Shown here piece by piece: positions 8,466 through 19,199 of a stretch of 64,000 nucleotides of DNA. Position numbers and translations under genes: made by a program. Numbering within the stretch: the first letter of the stretch is position 1; every line of letters begins with the position of its first letter. Source of the stretch: Ruegeria arenilitoris (GTDB lineage: Bacteria > Pseudomonadota > Alphaproteobacteria > Rhodobacterales > Rhodobacteraceae); the NCBI RefSeq assembly GCF_013031355.1, contig NZ_WPZO01000007.1, positions 124,001 through 188,000 of the forward strand. Direction: 5' to 3'. The notes beneath the pieces were generated by a model that did not search any database, was not told where the DNA came from, and was given only the letters and a program-made list of their open reading frames with translations.

Positions 8466-10081
8466 TGGCAATCACCTCAGCCAACCAGCTGGAGCTGCTG
8501 CAGACCGCCGAGGCCGTGGCCCGCGAAAAGATGATCGACCCCGGTCTGGTTGTCGAAGCGATGGAAGAATCGCTCGCCCGTGCCGCCAAGAGCCGCTACG
8601 GCGCCGAGATGGACATTCGCGTCTCGATCGACCGCAAGACCGGCAAAGCGACCTTCACTCGCGTCCGCACCGTTGTCGAAGATGACGAGCTGGAAAACTA
8701 CCAGGCCGAGATGACCGTCGAGCAGGCGAAACAGTACATGGAATCGCCCGAAGTTGGTGACGTCTTCGTTGAAGAAGTACCGCCGGTTGAGATGGGCCGC
8801 ATCGCAGCCCAATCTGCCAAGCAGGTCATCCTGCAAAAGGTTCGCGAAGCGGAACGTGACCGTCAGTACGAAGAATTCAAGGATCGCGCAGGCACCATCA
8901 TCAACGGTGCCGTCAAGCGCGAGGAATTCGGCAATGTCATCGTCGATCTGGGCGGTGCCGAGGCCGTTCTGCGTCGCAACGACAAGATCGGTCGCGAAAG
9001 CTATCGCCCGAATGACCGTGTGCGCGCCTACATCAAGGAAGTCCGCCGCGAGGTTCGTGGTCACCAGATTTTCCTGTCGCGCACCGCGCCGGAATTCATG
9101 GCCGAGCTGTTCAAGATGGAAGTTCCGGAAATCTATGACGGCATCATCGAGGTTAAAGCCGTGGCCCGTGACCCCGGTTCGCGCGCGAAGATCGCTGTGA
9201 TTTCTTATGATGGCTCGATTGACCCTGTGGGTGCCTGCGTTGGTATGCGCGGCAGCCGCGTACAGGCCGTTGTGAACGAACTGCAGGGTGAAAAGATCGA
9301 CATCATCCCGTGGAACGAAGACCAGCCGACCTTCCTGGTGAACGCGCTGCAGCCCGCCGAGGTTTCCAAGGTGGTTCTGGACGAAGAAGCCGGCAAGATC
9401 GAAGTGGTTGTGCCCGAGGAGCAACTGAGCCTCGCTATTGGCCGCCGCGGTCAGAACGTGCGCTTGGCCAGCCAGCTGACAGGCCTGGATATCGACATCA
9501 TGACCGAGGCCGAAGAATCGGCGCGTCGTCAGAAAGAATTCGAAGCCCGCACCAAGCTGTTCATGGACAGCCTGGATCTGGACGAATTCTTTGCGCAGCT
9601 GCTGGTGTCGGAAGGCTTCACCAACCTTGAAGAGGTCGCCTATGTCGAGCTCGACGAGCTGCTGGTGATCGACGGCGTCGACGAAGGCACCGCACAAGAG
9701 CTGCAGACCCGCGCCCGCGAATTCCTGGAAGCACAGGCCAAAGCGGCGCTGGACAGCGCCCGCAGCTTGGGTGCCGAGGACAGCCTTATTGAATTCGAAG
9801 GCCTGACACCCCAGATGGTAGAAGCTCTGGCAAAGGACGACGTGAAAACGCTGGAAGACTTTGCCACCTGCGCCGACTGGGAGCTGGCCGGTGGTTGGAC
9901 CACGGTTGATGGCGAGCGTATCAAGGATGACGGTGTGCTTGAGCCTTTCGGCGTGACGCTGGAAGAGGCACAGGATCTGGTTATGACCGCCCGCATCATG
10001 CTGGGTTGGGTTGATCCGGCTGAGCTGGAGCAAGAAGCCGAAGAAGAAGGCGATGTTGCCGAAGAGGAGGCCGAGGCCTGA
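8465..10081 (+). CDS. nusA: Transcription termination/antitermination protein NusA
   Basis: A 538-residue NusA. Order of domains: N-terminal RNA-polymerase-binding domain (about 1-130), S1 domain (about 135-200), two KH domains (about 205-345, with [20 protein letters not shown] and [17 protein letters not shown]), then C-terminal helix-hairpin-helix type repeats (about 365-500) and an acidic end. It controls pausing, intrinsic termination and antitermination. Coupled to rimP, followed by the YlxR-type gene. Confidence 0.97.
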   Translation: MAITSANQLELLQTAEAVAREKMIDPGLVVEAMEESLARAAKSRYGAEMDIRVSIDRKTGKATFTRVRTVVEDDELENYQAEMTVEQAKQYMESPEVGDVFVEEVPPVEMGRIAAQSAKQVILQKVREAERDRQYEEFKDRAGTIINGAVKREEFGNVIVDLGGAEAVLRRNDKIGRESYRPNDRVRAYIKEVRREVRGHQIFLSRTAPEFMAELFKMEVPEIYDGIIEVKAVARDPGSRAKIAVISYDGSIDPVGACVGMRGSRVQAVVNELQGEKIDIIPWNEDQPTFLVNALQPAEVSKVVLDEEAGKIEVVVPEEQLSLAIGRRGQNVRLASQLTGLDIDIMTEAEESARRQKEFEARTKLFMDSLDLDEFFAQLLVSEGFTNLEEVAYVELDELLVIDGVDEGTAQELQTRAREFLEAQAKAALDSARSLGAEDSLIEFEGLTPQMVEALAKDDVKTLEDFATCADWELAGGWTTVDGERIKDDGVLEPFGVTLEEAQDLVMTARIMLGWVDPAELEQEAEEEGDVAEEEAEA

Positions 10082-10095
10082 TCTCAGGGCCTCGG

Positions 10096-10728
10096 GTGGC
10101 GCACATGGGTCGCGGTGGCGTCCATAAGGATCGGTCTGAAGGACCTGAGCGCAAGTGCATCGCCACGGGCGAGGTTCAGCCTAAATACGGGCTGATCCGC
10201 TTTGTGACGGGGCCGGACGGTCAGGTCTACCCGGATGTCGCGGCGAAATTGCCGGGACGTGGGGTCTATGTGGCGGCGGACCGCGCTGCGCTGGACAAGG
10301 CCGTGGGCAAGAAGCTGTTCGCCCGCGGGTTCAAGGCGCAGGTGAACGTGCCCAAGGACCTGACCGATGAGGTCGAAAAGCAGGTTGCGCGTCGCGTGGT
10401 TGAACTTCTCAGCCTAGCGCGCAAGTCCGGTGACGCGGTCGCCGGGTATGAAAAAGTCAAGACGTGGCTGGACCGGGAAGAGGCCCAGGTACTGATTCAG
10501 GCCTCTGATGGATCGGGGCGCGGTAAGTCGAAACTCAGCACGCCGCACTTCGGAAAATACATCGGATGGCTCACTGCGGACGAGTTGGGACAGGCATTTG
10601 GGCGCCAAACGGTGATTCATGCGGCCTTGGCCTCTGGTGGACTCGCCAAACGTGTTGTAGAGGAAGCGCAGCGCCTGCGTGGCTTGCGCGAAACGGATGA
10701 CGGCGGCAGGGGCCGCGCGGAAGGGTAA
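10096..10728 (+). CDS. RNA-binding protein: YlxR (DUF448) domain fused to L7Ae-like domain
   Basis: 210 residues. The N-terminal half is a YlxR domain ([19 protein letters not shown], then [13 protein letters not shown]), the C-terminal half an L7Ae/L30e-like domain ([24 protein letters not shown]). The two are separate genes in Firmicutes but fused in many alphaproteobacteria. Both bind RNA or ribosome-related targets, and the nusA-ylxR-infB order is conserved. The GTG start at 10096 has AGGG 6 bp upstream; the ATG three codons later is too far from it. Confidence 0.9.
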   Translation: MAHMGRGGVHKDRSEGPERKCIATGEVQPKYGLIRFVTGPDGQVYPDVAAKLPGRGVYVAADRAALDKAVGKKLFARGFKAQVNVPKDLTDEVEKQVARRVVELLSLARKSGDAVAGYEKVKTWLDREEAQVLIQASDGSGRGKSKLSTPHFGKYIGWLTADELGQAFGRQTVIHAALASGGLAKRVVEEAQRLRGLRETDDGGRGRAEG

Positions 10729-10736
10729 GAAGCTTT

Positions 10737-13211
10737 ATGAGCGATAATGACGGCAAAAAGACATTGGGTCTTCGTGGCGGGGCACGCCCCGGAAATGTGA
10801 AACAGAGTTTCAGCCACGGACGTACCAAGAATGTCGTGGTGGAAACCAAACGCAAGCGCGTGGTGGTTCCCAAGCCGGGCGCCGGCAAGCCGGGTGGCGG
10901 AGCAACGCCCTCGGGTGATCCGTCGCGCCGCCCTGCCGGGATTTCCGACGCGGAAATGGCCCGCCGGATGAAGGCGCTGCAGGCCGCCAAGGCGCGCGAG
11001 GCCGAAGAGGCCGCCGCCCGCGAGGCCGCCGAAAAGGCGCGTGAAGAAGAACGCGCCCGCCGTCGTGCCGAGCAGGAAGCCAAGGAACGCGAACAGCGTG
11101 AAGCTGAAGAGCGCGCACGCGCCAAGGCCGAAGAGGAAGAGCGCAAGCGCAAAGAGGCAGAAGAAGCTGCTAAACGCGCCGCTGCAGCCCCGGCCCCCGA
11201 AGAACCCAAAGCCGCCCGTGCTCCGGCCAGTAAGCCGGCGCCTGCTGCGGCTCCGCGCAAGCAGGAGCGTGAACGCGAACAGCGTGGCCGTGGCAAAGGC
11301 CGTGACGACAACCGCCGCTCGGGCAAGCTGACACTGGGTCAGGCCACCGGTGGCGAAGGCAACCGCCAACGTTCGATGGCGTCGATGAAGCGCAAGCAGG
11401 AGCGTGCGCGTCAGAAAGCCATGGGCGGCCCGGTCGAGCGGGAAAAGGTAATTCGCGACGTTCAGCTGCCCGAGGCGATCGTGGTCTCGGAACTGGCCAA
11501 CCGTATGGCCGAGCGTGTGGCTGATGTCGTCAAGGCGCTGATGCAGATGGGCATGATGGTCACGCAGAACCAGACCATCGACGCCGACACCGCCGAGCTG
11601 ATCATCGAAGAGTTTGGCCACAAGGTCACCCGCGTATCCGATTCGGATGTTGAAGACGTCATCAAAGAGGTCGAAGACAGCGAAGAAGATCTGCAGCCGC
11701 GTCCGCCGGTCATTACCATCATGGGCCACGTTGACCACGGTAAGACCTCGCTGCTGGATGCGATCCGCGACGCACGCGTTGTGGCAGGTGAGGCCGGTGG
11801 CATCACCCAGCATATCGGCGCCTATCAGGTGAAAACCGATGGTGGCACCACGCTGACCTTCCTGGATACGCCGGGCCACGCGGCCTTTACCTCGATGCGT
11901 TCGCGCGGGGCTCAGGTCACGGATATTGTGGTTCTGGTTGTTGCTGCGGATGACGCGGTGATGCCGCAGACGATCGAGGCGATCAACCACGCCAAAGCGG
12001 CCGAAGTGCCGATGATCGTGGCGATCAACAAGGTCGACAAGCCGGGCGCGAACCCGGACAAGGTGCGTACCGATCTGCTCCAGCACGAAGTCATCGTTGA
12101 GAAAATGTCGGGTGAGGTTCAGGACGTCGAAGTGTCCGCCATCACCGGTCAGGGTCTGGACGAACTGCTGGAAGCCATCGCACTGCAATCCGAAATTCTG
12201 GAACTGAAAGCTAACCCGAATCGCGCCGCCCAAGGTGCCGTGATCGAGGCGCAGCTGGACGTGGGCCGCGGTCCCGTGGCCACCGTTCTGGTTCAGAACG
12301 GCACGTTGCGTCAGGGCGATATCTTCGTTGTGGGTGAGCAATACGGTAAGGTCCGTGCGCTGATCAACGACAAGGGTGAACGCGTCCAGGAAGCTGGCCC
12401 CTCGGTTCCGGTCGAGGTTCTGGGTCTCAACGGCACGCCCGAGGCCGGTGACGTTCTGAACGTGACCGAGACCGAAGCGCAGGCCCGTGAGATCGCCGCC
12501 TATCGTGAGCAGGCCGCCAAGGACAAACGCGCCGCCGCTGGTGCCGCGACCACCCTTGAGCAACTGATGCAGAAGGCCAAGGAAGACGAGAACGTGGCCG
12601 AGCTGCCGATCCTCGTCAAAGCCGACGTTCAGGGTTCCGCCGAGGCCATCGTTCAGGCGATGGAAAAGATTGGCAACGACGAAGTGCGCGTGCGTGTGCT
12701 GCACTCGGGCGTGGGTGCGATCACCGAGACGGATGTCGGTCTGGCCGAAGCGTCGGGCGCACCGATCATGGGCTTTAACGTCCGTGCCAACGCATCGGCA
12801 CGGAACACCGCGAACCAGAAAGGTGTCGAGATCCGCTATTACTCGGTGATCTATGACCTTGTGGACGACGTGAAAGCGGCCGCATCCGGCCTGCTGAGCG
12901 CTGAGATCCGCGAGAAGTTCATCGGTTACGCCGAGATTCGCGAAGTCTTCAAGGTCACCGGTGTTGGCAAGGTTGCTGGCTGTCTGGTTACCGAAGGCGT
13001 TGCCCGCCGTTCCGCAGGTGTCCGCCTGCTGCGCGACAACGTGGTAATCCACGAAGGCACGCTGAAGACGCTGAAACGCTTTAAGGACGAAGTGGCCGAG
13101 GTTCAGTCGGGTCAGGAATGCGGTATGGCGTTCGAAAACTACGACGATATCCGCGCAGGCGACGTGATCGAAATCTTCGAGCGCGAAGAAGTCACCCGCA
13201 CACTGGACTGA
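10737..13211 (+). CDS. infB: Translation initiation factor IF-2
   Basis: An 824-residue IF-2. The first 220 residues are a highly charged Ala/Glu/Arg/Lys region, probably a long helix, typical of alphaproteobacterial IF-2. The GTPase core starts near residue 325: G1 GHVDHGKT (about 330-337), G3 DTPGH, G4 NKVD, followed by domains II, III and the fMet-tRNA-binding domain IV at the C-terminus. It places initiator tRNA on the 30S subunit. It closes the rimP operon and is followed by a strong terminator. Confidence 0.97.
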   Translation: MSDNDGKKTLGLRGGARPGNVKQSFSHGRTKNVVVETKRKRVVVPKPGAGKPGGGATPSGDPSRRPAGISDAEMARRMKALQAAKAREAEEAAAREAAEKAREEERARRRAEQEAKEREQREAEERARAKAEEEERKRKEAEEAAKRAAAAPAPEEPKAARAPASKPAPAAAPRKQEREREQRGRGKGRDDNRRSGKLTLGQATGGEGNRQRSMASMKRKQERARQKAMGGPVEREKVIRDVQLPEAIVVSELANRMAERVADVVKALMQMGMMVTQNQTIDADTAELIIEEFGHKVTRVSDSDVEDVIKEVEDSEEDLQPRPPVITIMGHVDHGKTSLLDAIRDARVVAGEAGGITQHIGAYQVKTDGGTTLTFLDTPGHAAFTSMRSRGAQVTDIVVLVVAADDAVMPQTIEAINHAKAAEVPMIVAINKVDKPGANPDKVRTDLLQHEVIVEKMSGEVQDVEVSAITGQGLDELLEAIALQSEILELKANPNRAAQGAVIEAQLDVGRGPVATVLVQNGTLRQGDIFVVGEQYGKVRALINDKGERVQEAGPSVPVEVLGLNGTPEAGDVLNVTETEAQAREIAAYREQAAKDKRAAAGAATTLEQLMQKAKEDENVAELPILVKADVQGSAEAIVQAMEKIGNDEVRVRVLHSGVGAITETDVGLAEASGAPIMGFNVRANASARNTANQKGVEIRYYSVIYDLVDDVKAAASGLLSAEIREKFIGYAEIREVFKVTGVGKVAGCLVTEGVARRSAGVRLLRDNVVIHEGTLKTLKRFKDEVAEVQSGQECGMAFENYDDIRAGDVIEIFEREEVTRTLD

Positions 13212-13237
13212 TCCGGTACGGAATAGAAAAAGAAAAC

Positions 13238-13263
13238 AGCGGCCCCCTCGGGCCGCTTTTTTT
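13238..13263 (+). terminator. Rho-independent terminator after infB
   Basis: Perfect 8-bp stem (13238-13245 with 13250-13257), 4-nt loop and a T run to 13263, 26 bp after the infB stop. Confidence 0.9.
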
Positions 13264-13456
13264 GTCGGCTGTTAAATACCTTTGTTCTTGTCCGCGAGTT
13301 TTGGCATCTCAGCAACACTTCGCGTCATGCAATCCTGACATGAACACGGGTTGAATTTGATTTAACACCGGTTGAGCGGACCCAGCTGCCTGAAACTGCT
13401 GTGGCGGAAATCTTCTTGAGATGCGGTTAAGAAGCCGGAAAAGCGCGCTTGCAAAT

Positions 13457-13485
13457 TTGACATTTCACCCAGGTCGATTTAAAAT
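13457..13485 (+). promoter_or_regulatory. Near-consensus sigma-70 promoter
   Basis: A perfect -35 TTGACA, 17-bp spacer and -10 TAAAAT, about 57 bp upstream of the small peptide gene at 13543. A 13-bp inverted repeat (CGATTT, A, AAATCG, 13475-13487) covers the -10 box and could be an operator. Such a strong match is unusual in this GC-rich genome. Confidence 0.55.
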
Positions 13486-13542
13486 CGGGCTATTATTATA
13501 TTCGACTAAAATCACAATCTATCGGTTATCTGGGGGTATAAT

Positions 13543-13833
13543 ATGAATATCCATCAAACGACAGAGTCTGATGACGCCGTTGAGCGTAGAGAAGTATTGG
13601 CCGCACTTATGAAGTACTCAGCCGCAGTGGGCGCTGCATCCACTGTAGCACTTTCAGCATCTGAAGTTGTCGCTAAGTCAGCGGCAAGCGGAAGGGTAAA
13701 GTGTGATAATGGCTGGGGCAACGGAAACGATTGCGTGCCCGGAAACTCATGGCCTAACCAAGCAGAAAATGTTGGAGCAGACCCAGTTACCAACCCTAAT
13801 CCGGATAACACTGCGGACAAACCTGGAAACTGA
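13543..13833 (+). CDS. Small Tat-type exported peptide with Gly/Asn/Pro-rich C-terminus
   Basis: 96 residues, function unknown. Residues 15-45 look like a twin-arginine leader (ERREVLAALMKY, then an Ala/Ser/Val-rich hydrophobic stretch). The mature part begins near 47 with CDNGWGNGNDCVPGNSW, containing two Cys eight residues apart, and continues as an Asn/Pro/Asp-rich tail ending DKPGN. I recall similar NGWGNGD..PGNS..N.AEN motifs in small proteins of marine alphaproteobacteria, but cannot name a family. A good ribosome binding site (GGGGG) and a near-consensus promoter precede it. The gene is less GC-rich than its surroundings and is flanked by non-coding, hairpin-bearing DNA, suggesting acquisition. 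Confidence 0.65.
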   Translation: MNIHQTTESDDAVERREVLAALMKYSAAVGAASTVALSASEVVAKSAASGRVKCDNGWGNGNDCVPGNSWPNQAENVGADPVTNPNPDNTADKPGN

Positions 13834-14207
13834 AACTAAAATAACAACACCTGCAGAGAGCCTCATACGAGCGATCTAAGAAGACGGCGAACCCACTGCT
13901 GTTCCCGGTGGGTTTAGTCCGCACTCCAGCGGTCCAATAGGTGTGATTGGACCAAGAGTATACACGGATTGTTCTGGTCGGCGGAAACCCGATTGAGGGA
14001 AACGAAATCCCAGTGAGCTGTCAGGATACCCTCCACCTAATTGCAAAGGGCTGTGTTATCTACAAAAACACACTTGATTGACCTTTGAACAGGTGCTGCT
14101 TTGCGCTCAACGCAGGCATTCCTTATCCTACCAAAACGTTCAAGTTGAAATGATTGCGTTGCTTCGTGGTGCAAAGACCAAATCGGTCTAACGCCCAATG
14201 CCCTCAA
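13834..14207. other. 374-bp intergenic region with two perfect hairpins
   Basis: No convincing gene. It holds two perfect inverted repeats: a 7-bp stem (13890-13896 with 13908-13914) followed by only three T, and an 8-bp stem (13931-13938 with 13946-13953). The first may be a weak terminator for the small peptide gene. The composition is AT-richer than the flanks. Confidence 0.5.
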
Positions 14208-15035
14208 CTATCGATATACGGGCAGAAACGTCCCCGGATGCATGATAATGTCGAAATGCTGCATCCCCTTTTTTAGATCGAAACTGACCGAATGCCCGCC
14301 CTTGCGCAGCAATTCGGCATAGTCGCGGCTCTGACGGATGAACTCGGGCGTGTCCCGTTCGGCCACGGTTACGTGATAGCGCGGGCCGGGGGCGGGGAGG
14401 TGCAGGATGGGGGACAAGTCGTGTATCTCGACCGGGGTCAGTTGCAGCGGATCGTTGACAGGCGTCAGGCTGATCGGCTCCAGATCGTAGACGCCGCTGA
14501 TCAGGATCACATCGCGCACCCGCATCCCGGCGCGGGCTAGCGTATCGGCCGACTCCGCCATGACCATGCTGACCAGATGCGCACCAGCACTGTGGCCGGA
14601 CAGGGTGACGCGGGAGGGATCGAACCCCAGGTCAATTGCGTTCTCCGCCAGCCAGAGCAGGGCGTTGCGACATTCCTCGATCATGTCTCCGATACGCGCA
14701 TCCGGGGCGAGCGTGTAGTTGAGGGTAGCAAAGGACTGCTCGGCCTCGACCAGCGCCGGGGCCATCATCGCCGACTCGCGCTGGCTGAGGGCCTGCCAAT
14801 AGCCACCGTGGATAAAGACATGCAGTGGGGCGCCTGCGCCTTTGGCAGGAAAGAAATCCAGAACCTGCGCCGGGCTGTCGCCATAGGCCAGGTTCTCTTT
14901 CACCTTCATCTGCGCCCGGTGCTGTGCGCTGAGCGCGGCGTAGCTGTCGATATAGGGGGTCAGATCACCGCCGATCATCGACCGGGGCGAATATTCCTGA
15001 TCCAGTTCCTCCTGAGTGAAACCCCGGTACAGCAT
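14208..15035 (-). CDS. Alpha/beta hydrolase, probable kynurenine formamidase
   Basis: A 275-residue esterase/lipase-type alpha/beta hydrolase with the HGGYW oxyanion motif typical of kynurenine formamidases of the hydrolase fold, nucleophile elbow SGHSAGAH, and a C-terminal His in GMQHFDII. It starts 3 bp after the tryptophan 2,3-dioxygenase stop codon on the same strand, so N-formylkynurenine hydrolysis is the natural role (second step of tryptophan breakdown). The formamidase assignment rests on motif plus context; a general esterase is the alternative. It is not related in sequence to the metal-dependent KynB family. Confidence 0.85.
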   Translation of the reverse strand: MLYRGFTQEELDQEYSPRSMIGGDLTPYIDSYAALSAQHRAQMKVKENLAYGDSPAQVLDFFPAKGAGAPLHVFIHGGYWQALSQRESAMMAPALVEAEQSFATLNYTLAPDARIGDMIEECRNALLWLAENAIDLGFDPSRVTLSGHSAGAHLVSMVMAESADTLARAGMRVRDVILISGVYDLEPISLTPVNDPLQLTPVEIHDLSPILHLPAPGPRYHVTVAERDTPEFIRQSRDYAELLRKGGHSVSFDLKKGMQHFDIIMHPGTFLPVYR

Positions 15036-15038
15036 CGC

Positions 15039-15917
15039 TTACTCCTGCTCGGTATACATCAGTTCGGTGCGCATGTCGTAGAGATCATGGAAAAAGCGCA
15101 AATCCAAGGCCTTGCGCAGGAAGGACACGCCGCTGGACCCGCCCGTGCCGGGCTGGTTGCCGATCACCCGTTCGACCGCCGTGACATGATCGAAGCGCCA
15201 GCGCTGAAACAGAGATTCCACGTCCATCAGCTTTTCAGCCAGCGCGTAGAGGTCCCAATACCGGTCGGTGTCGCGATAGACCTGCACCCAGATTTTAACC
15301 ACGCGCGGATCGCCGGAATAGGGCTGCGCATAGTCGCGATCCAGCAGGTCCTGCGGGACGTCGAACCCCTGACGCGCCAGCATGAACAGAACCTCGTCAT
15401 AGAGCGACGGCTTGGTCAAAGCAGCGTCCAGCATCTCCATGACCTCTGGATCATGTTCATGCACTTTCAGGGTCGAGGCATCCTTGTTGCCCAGAATGAA
15501 CTCGATCTGGCGATAGCCGTAGCTTTGGAACCCCGAAGAGCTCCCCAATGCCTGTCGGAAGGTCATGTAATCTGCGGGTGTCATGGTCAGCAGGGTTTCC
15601 CATGCCGCGATCAACTGCCGCTGGATCGCCTTCACCCGGTCAAGGTTCTTCATCGCCGGGCCAAACGCATCCTGTTGCAGGAAGTGGCGTGTCTCGACCA
15701 GTTGGTGGTGCATCAGTTTCAGCCACAGCTCGCTGACCTGATGGATGATGATGAACAGCATCTCATCAGGTTGGGCGGGGTCCTGAAAGGTTTTTTGCAG
15801 GTTCAGCAAGGTTTTGAGCTGTAGAAAATCGCCATAGCTCTTGCGATGGGTCTGCGCGAAATCCGTGACCAGCGAGTCCTCGATCCCGCGTTCCAGATAC
15901 CTGTCTTTATCGCCCAT
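15039..15917 (-). CDS. kynA: Tryptophan 2,3-dioxygenase
   Basis: A 292-residue heme dioxygenase that opens the indole ring of L-tryptophan to N-formylkynurenine. Family landmarks include FIIIHQVSELWLKLMHHQL, the TFRQALGSSSGFQSYGYRQIEF block that lines the active site, and the C-terminal GTGGSSGVSFLRKAL stretch. The ATG at 15917 is preceded by GGAGGAG at 6 bp, which decides it over an upstream codon. Forms a two-gene operon with the formamidase-like hydrolase. The kynurenine made here could feed either alanine/anthranilate catabolism or NAD synthesis, but this genome also has the aspartate route (nadABC at 40-43.6 kb). Confidence 0.96.
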   Translation of the reverse strand: MGDKDRYLERGIEDSLVTDFAQTHRKSYGDFLQLKTLLNLQKTFQDPAQPDEMLFIIIHQVSELWLKLMHHQLVETRHFLQQDAFGPAMKNLDRVKAIQRQLIAAWETLLTMTPADYMTFRQALGSSSGFQSYGYRQIEFILGNKDASTLKVHEHDPEVMEMLDAALTKPSLYDEVLFMLARQGFDVPQDLLDRDYAQPYSGDPRVVKIWVQVYRDTDRYWDLYALAEKLMDVESLFQRWRFDHVTAVERVIGNQPGTGGSSGVSFLRKALDLRFFHDLYDMRTELMYTEQE

Positions 15918-15980
15918 GTGCTCCTCCAAACGCGCAGGTTTTTCCCTGTTTAGGATCAAAACCCGCGCGGTGCCAGAGCG

Positions 15981-17024
15981 TTAGGTCCAGTCGAGCACCA
16001 CCTTGCCCGACCGACCCGATTTCATTGCGGCAAAGCCTTCGGCGAAATCGTCGACTTTCATCTCGTGCGTGATCACCCGGCTGACGTCCAGACCGTTCTG
16101 CAACATGGCAATCATCTTGTACCAGGTCTCGAACATCTCGCGCCCATAGACGCCTTTGATTGTGATGGCCTTGAACACGATACGGGACCAGTCGACCGGA
16201 GATTTTCCGGGTGGAATGCCCAGCAATGCGATCTTGCCTCCCATCACCAGCGCCTCGACCATCTGGTCCAGCGCGATTTGGGAACCGGACATTTCGAGGC
16301 CCACATCGAAGCCTTCCTTCATGCCCAGTTCGGTGATGACGTCCTGCAAGTCTTCTTTGGAGACATCGACAGTGCGGACGGTCGGCACCACATGCTCGGC
16401 CAGTTTCAGGCGATCCGGGTTGATATCGGTGATCACCACGTGTCGTGCGCCTGCGTGGCGCGCGACGGCAGCAGCCATGATCCCGATCGGGCCTGCGCCG
16501 GTGATCAGAACATCCTCGCCCAGCAGATCGAAGCTGAGGGCAGTGTGCACGGCGTTGCCCAGCGGATCCAAGATCGCTCCGATCTCATCAGGGACATCAT
16601 CCGGCAGAGGCACCACGTTGAAGGCAGGCAATTTCAGATATTGCGCAAAAGCCCCCTGTTCATTCACGCCAATCCCGCGCGTGCCCGGGTCCAGATGGAA
16701 CTTGCCCGCGCGGCTCTGACGGCTGTCGGTGGTGATCAGGTGGCCTTCGCCGGAACAGCGTTGACCAATCTCAAGTCCGGTGACGTTGCGCCCGAGCTCG
16801 ACGATTTCACCGGCGAATTCGTGCCCGGTGATCATCGGAATCGGCACGGTCGCGGCGGCCCACTCATCCCAGTTCCAGATATGGATGTCGGTGCCGCAGA
16901 TACCGGTCTTGTTGACGCGGATCAGCACCTCTTCCGGGCCGATTTCGGGCACCGGGGCCTGTATCATCCAAAGGCCCTCTTCGGGCTTGGACTTCTCAAG
17001 TGCTTTCATGGTGTTGGCTCGCAT
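15981..17024 (-). CDS. tdh: L-threonine 3-dehydrogenase
   Basis: A 347-residue zinc-dependent medium-chain dehydrogenase that oxidises L-threonine to 2-amino-3-ketobutyrate with NAD+. Seen: catalytic-zinc Cys and the [12 protein letters not shown] segment, the Rossmann motif [18 protein letters not shown], and the near-C-terminal [14 protein letters not shown] stretch specific to Tdh. Unlike the E. coli enzyme the structural-zinc lobe region reads [25 protein letters not shown] and lacks the usual four-Cys cluster, as in some relatives. The ATG at 17024 has GGGAG 8 bp upstream and begins 4 bp after the stop of the upstream gene; a second ATG five codons in is possible. Last gene of the kbl operon. 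Confidence 0.95.
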   Translation of the reverse strand: MRANTMKALEKSKPEEGLWMIQAPVPEIGPEEVLIRVNKTGICGTDIHIWNWDEWAAATVPIPMITGHEFAGEIVELGRNVTGLEIGQRCSGEGHLITTDSRQSRAGKFHLDPGTRGIGVNEQGAFAQYLKLPAFNVVPLPDDVPDEIGAILDPLGNAVHTALSFDLLGEDVLITGAGPIGIMAAAVARHAGARHVVITDINPDRLKLAEHVVPTVRTVDVSKEDLQDVITELGMKEGFDVGLEMSGSQIALDQMVEALVMGGKIALLGIPPGKSPVDWSRIVFKAITIKGVYGREMFETWYKMIAMLQNGLDVSRVITHEMKVDDFAEGFAAMKSGRSGKVVLDWT

Positions 17025-17028
17025 GAGT

Positions 17029-17979
17029 TTACTCCCACAAATCGGTGGACAGGTATTTGAGGCCGCTGTCACACATCACAATCGCAACGCAGCCGCCCTT
17101 TTCGGGCCCGCGTAACAGGTCGATGGCCGCAGCAAGGTTGGCCCCTGCTGAGAAGCCCGCGAAAATGCCTTCGGTCCGGGCCAGCAATCGCGCGCTGTCC
17201 CGTGCTGCGTCACCCGAGACCGACAGATGCCCGGCCAGAGCCGTTCCGTTCAGGTGGACCAGATCGCCCATGGCATAGCCGCCGCCCTGAATCGGGTGAT
17301 CGGGGTTGTTGATGGCTTCTCCGGCGATGGCCCGCGCGCCTTCGGGTTCGACCGCATAGCAGCGCACACCCAGCGGGGTCAGGTACTCTGCCGCCCCGGC
17401 CAAAGTGCCGCCGGACCCTGCAAAATCGCAGAACGCCGTCACAGACCCGCCGGACTGATGCCAGATTTCTGGCCCTGTGCCGGTGGCATGGGCTTTGGGG
17501 TTGCCCGAATGACCGAACTGATCGGCGCGAAACGCATTGCGTTCGGTGGTGATGCGCTGCGCGGCCTCATCCACCAATGCCAGATCGGCCCCCGAGACTT
17601 CACCGGGTTTGCTGCCTTCGGCTTGCGGGACAATCACGACCTCGGCTCCCAAGGCCCGCATCATGCGCGCGCGTTCGACCGAGTTTCCGGCGCTCATGAC
17701 CGCGACGAAGGGATGCCCCAGAATACCGCAGACAATCGCCAGACCCGTGCCCATATTGCCCGAAGTCAGTTCAACCACCGTCTGCCCCGGTGACAATGTA
17801 CCATCGGCCCGCGCAAGTTCGATGATGGACTTCGCAGCCCGGTCCTTTTTCGAAAACCCCGGCAGCAGGTAATCCAGCTTGGCCAGAATGCGACCGTCCA
17901 GATCAAGCTGCCGGCAAACGCGCGAAAGGTCGACCAGCGGCGTGTCTCCGATAGCGTCGATCACAGAGGGCAGGATCAC
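17029..17979 (-). CDS. PLP-dependent cysteine synthase-family enzyme
   Basis: A 316-residue fold-type II PLP enzyme. The PLP lysine lies in [13 protein letters not shown] (the usual SVKDR motif is altered) and the phosphate/substrate loop is [10 protein letters not shown]; the C-terminal SAGANLAAA segment is also conserved. Relatives make cysteine from O-acetylserine or act on serine/threonine derivatives. It is embedded between kbl and tdh, overlapping kbl by 4 nt and ending 4 nt before tdh, so it is made together with the threonine-to-glycine enzymes. A role in handling threonine, serine or a reactive intermediate is an inference from this position. Confidence 0.85.
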   Translation of the reverse strand: MILPSVIDAIGDTPLVDLSRVCRQLDLDGRILAKLDYLLPGFSKKDRAAKSIIELARADGTLSPGQTVVELTSGNMGTGLAIVCGILGHPFVAVMSAGNSVERARMMRALGAEVVIVPQAEGSKPGEVSGADLALVDEAAQRITTERNAFRADQFGHSGNPKAHATGTGPEIWHQSGGSVTAFCDFAGSGGTLAGAAEYLTPLGVRCYAVEPEGARAIAGEAINNPDHPIQGGGYAMGDLVHLNGTALAGHLSVSGDAARDSARLLARTEGIFAGFSAGANLAAAIDLLRGPEKGGCVAIVMCDSGLKYLSTDLWE

Positions 17980-19163
17980 GAAATCACTCCCAGTTCTTTG
18001 CCAACTTTTCCAAATGCGGCCAGTGCGCGGTCCAGTTCATCCTTTGTTAGAGCCGCATTCATCTGCGTTCTGATCCGCGCTTGTCCACGCGGGACGACCG
18101 GGAAGAAGAAGCCCGAGACATAGACGCCCTCGTCAAACAGCTTGGCAGCCATGTCCTGTGCCAGCGTCGCCTCACCCAGCATCACCGGGATGATCGGGTG
18201 TTCACCGGGCAGCAGGTCAAAACCCAGCTTTTCCAGCCCCGCACGCCAGTATTTGGCGTTGCCGAACAGTTGCGCGCGCAGCATGCTGCCTTCTTCGACC
18301 AGACGGATGGCCTCCAGACCAGCAGCGACGATAGAGGGTGGCAGCGAGTTCGAGAACAGATAGGGCCGCGCCCGCTGCCGCAGCAGATCAATCACTGGCT
18401 GCGGCCCGGCGATGTAACCGCCGATTGCCCCCCCAAGTGCCTTGCCCAAGGTTCCCGTCAGAATATCCACATTGACGCCGAAATGATCCGGTGTGCCCGC
18501 GCCGTTCGGCCCCATGAAGCCAGTGGCGTGGCAGTCATCGACCATAACGATGGCATCGTATTTGTCGGCCAGCTCACGAATCTTCGGCAGGTTGGCCAGA
18601 TAGCCGTCCATCGAGAAGACGCCGTCGGTCGCGATCATGATATGCCGCGCGCCATCCTCGCGCGCCTGTTTCAACCAGGCCTCCAGGTCGTTCATGTCGT
18701 TGTTCATGTAGCGATAGCGCTTGGCCTTGCACAGCCGCACCCCGTCGATGATAGAGGCATGGTTCAGACTGTCTGAGATAATGGCGTCTTCAGGCCCTAA
18801 CAAAGGCTCAAACAGCCCGCCATTGGCGTCAAAACAGGCCGCGAACAGGATCGCATCGTCCTTGTTCAGGAATTTGGCCAGCTTCTGCTCCAACTCGCGG
18901 TGAATGTCCTGCGTACCGCAGATGAACCGGACCGAGGCCATGCCGAAGCCTTTGGGCTCCATCGCGCCCTTGGCGGCGTCGATCAGCGCCGGGTGATCGG
19001 CCAGACCCAGATAGTTGTTGGCGCACAGGTTGATCACCTGCTTGTCGCCCACCGTAATCTCACCGCCCTGAGGCGAGGTGATCATTCGTTCGTTTTTGTA
19101 CAGGCCTTCCGCCCGGATCTGGCCGAGCGTTTCGGTGATGTGGTTCAGGAAATCTTGAGACAT
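17976..19163 (-). CDS. kbl: Glycine C-acetyltransferase (2-amino-3-ketobutyrate CoA ligase)
   Basis: A 395-residue alpha-oxoamine synthase that splits 2-amino-3-ketobutyrate with CoA into glycine and acetyl-CoA. The PLP lysine is in [18 protein letters not shown], with the conserved [12 protein letters not shown] near the N-terminus and [11 protein letters not shown] in the cofactor domain. The start at 19163 has GGAGGA 6 bp upstream; in-frame sequence further upstream is AT-rich and contains the operator-like repeats, so it is not coding. First gene of kbl-[PLP enzyme]-tdh. Confidence 0.96.
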   Translation of the reverse strand: MSQDFLNHITETLGQIRAEGLYKNERMITSPQGGEITVGDKQVINLCANNYLGLADHPALIDAAKGAMEPKGFGMASVRFICGTQDIHRELEQKLAKFLNKDDAILFAACFDANGGLFEPLLGPEDAIISDSLNHASIIDGVRLCKAKRYRYMNNDMNDLEAWLKQAREDGARHIMIATDGVFSMDGYLANLPKIRELADKYDAIVMVDDCHATGFMGPNGAGTPDHFGVNVDILTGTLGKALGGAIGGYIAGPQPVIDLLRQRARPYLFSNSLPPSIVAAGLEAIRLVEEGSMLRAQLFGNAKYWRAGLEKLGFDLLPGEHPIIPVMLGEATLAQDMAAKLFDEGVYVSGFFFPVVPRGQARIRTQMNAALTKDELDRALAAFGKVGKELGVIS

Positions 19164-19199
19164 CGAATCCTCCTTGCGCAGGGCATTATCTATCATAGC

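Noticed and set aside
10617-13052. 811-codon open frame antisense to infB
   Set aside because: Lies fully opposite a certain IF-2 gene and has no recognisable domain or ribosome binding site.
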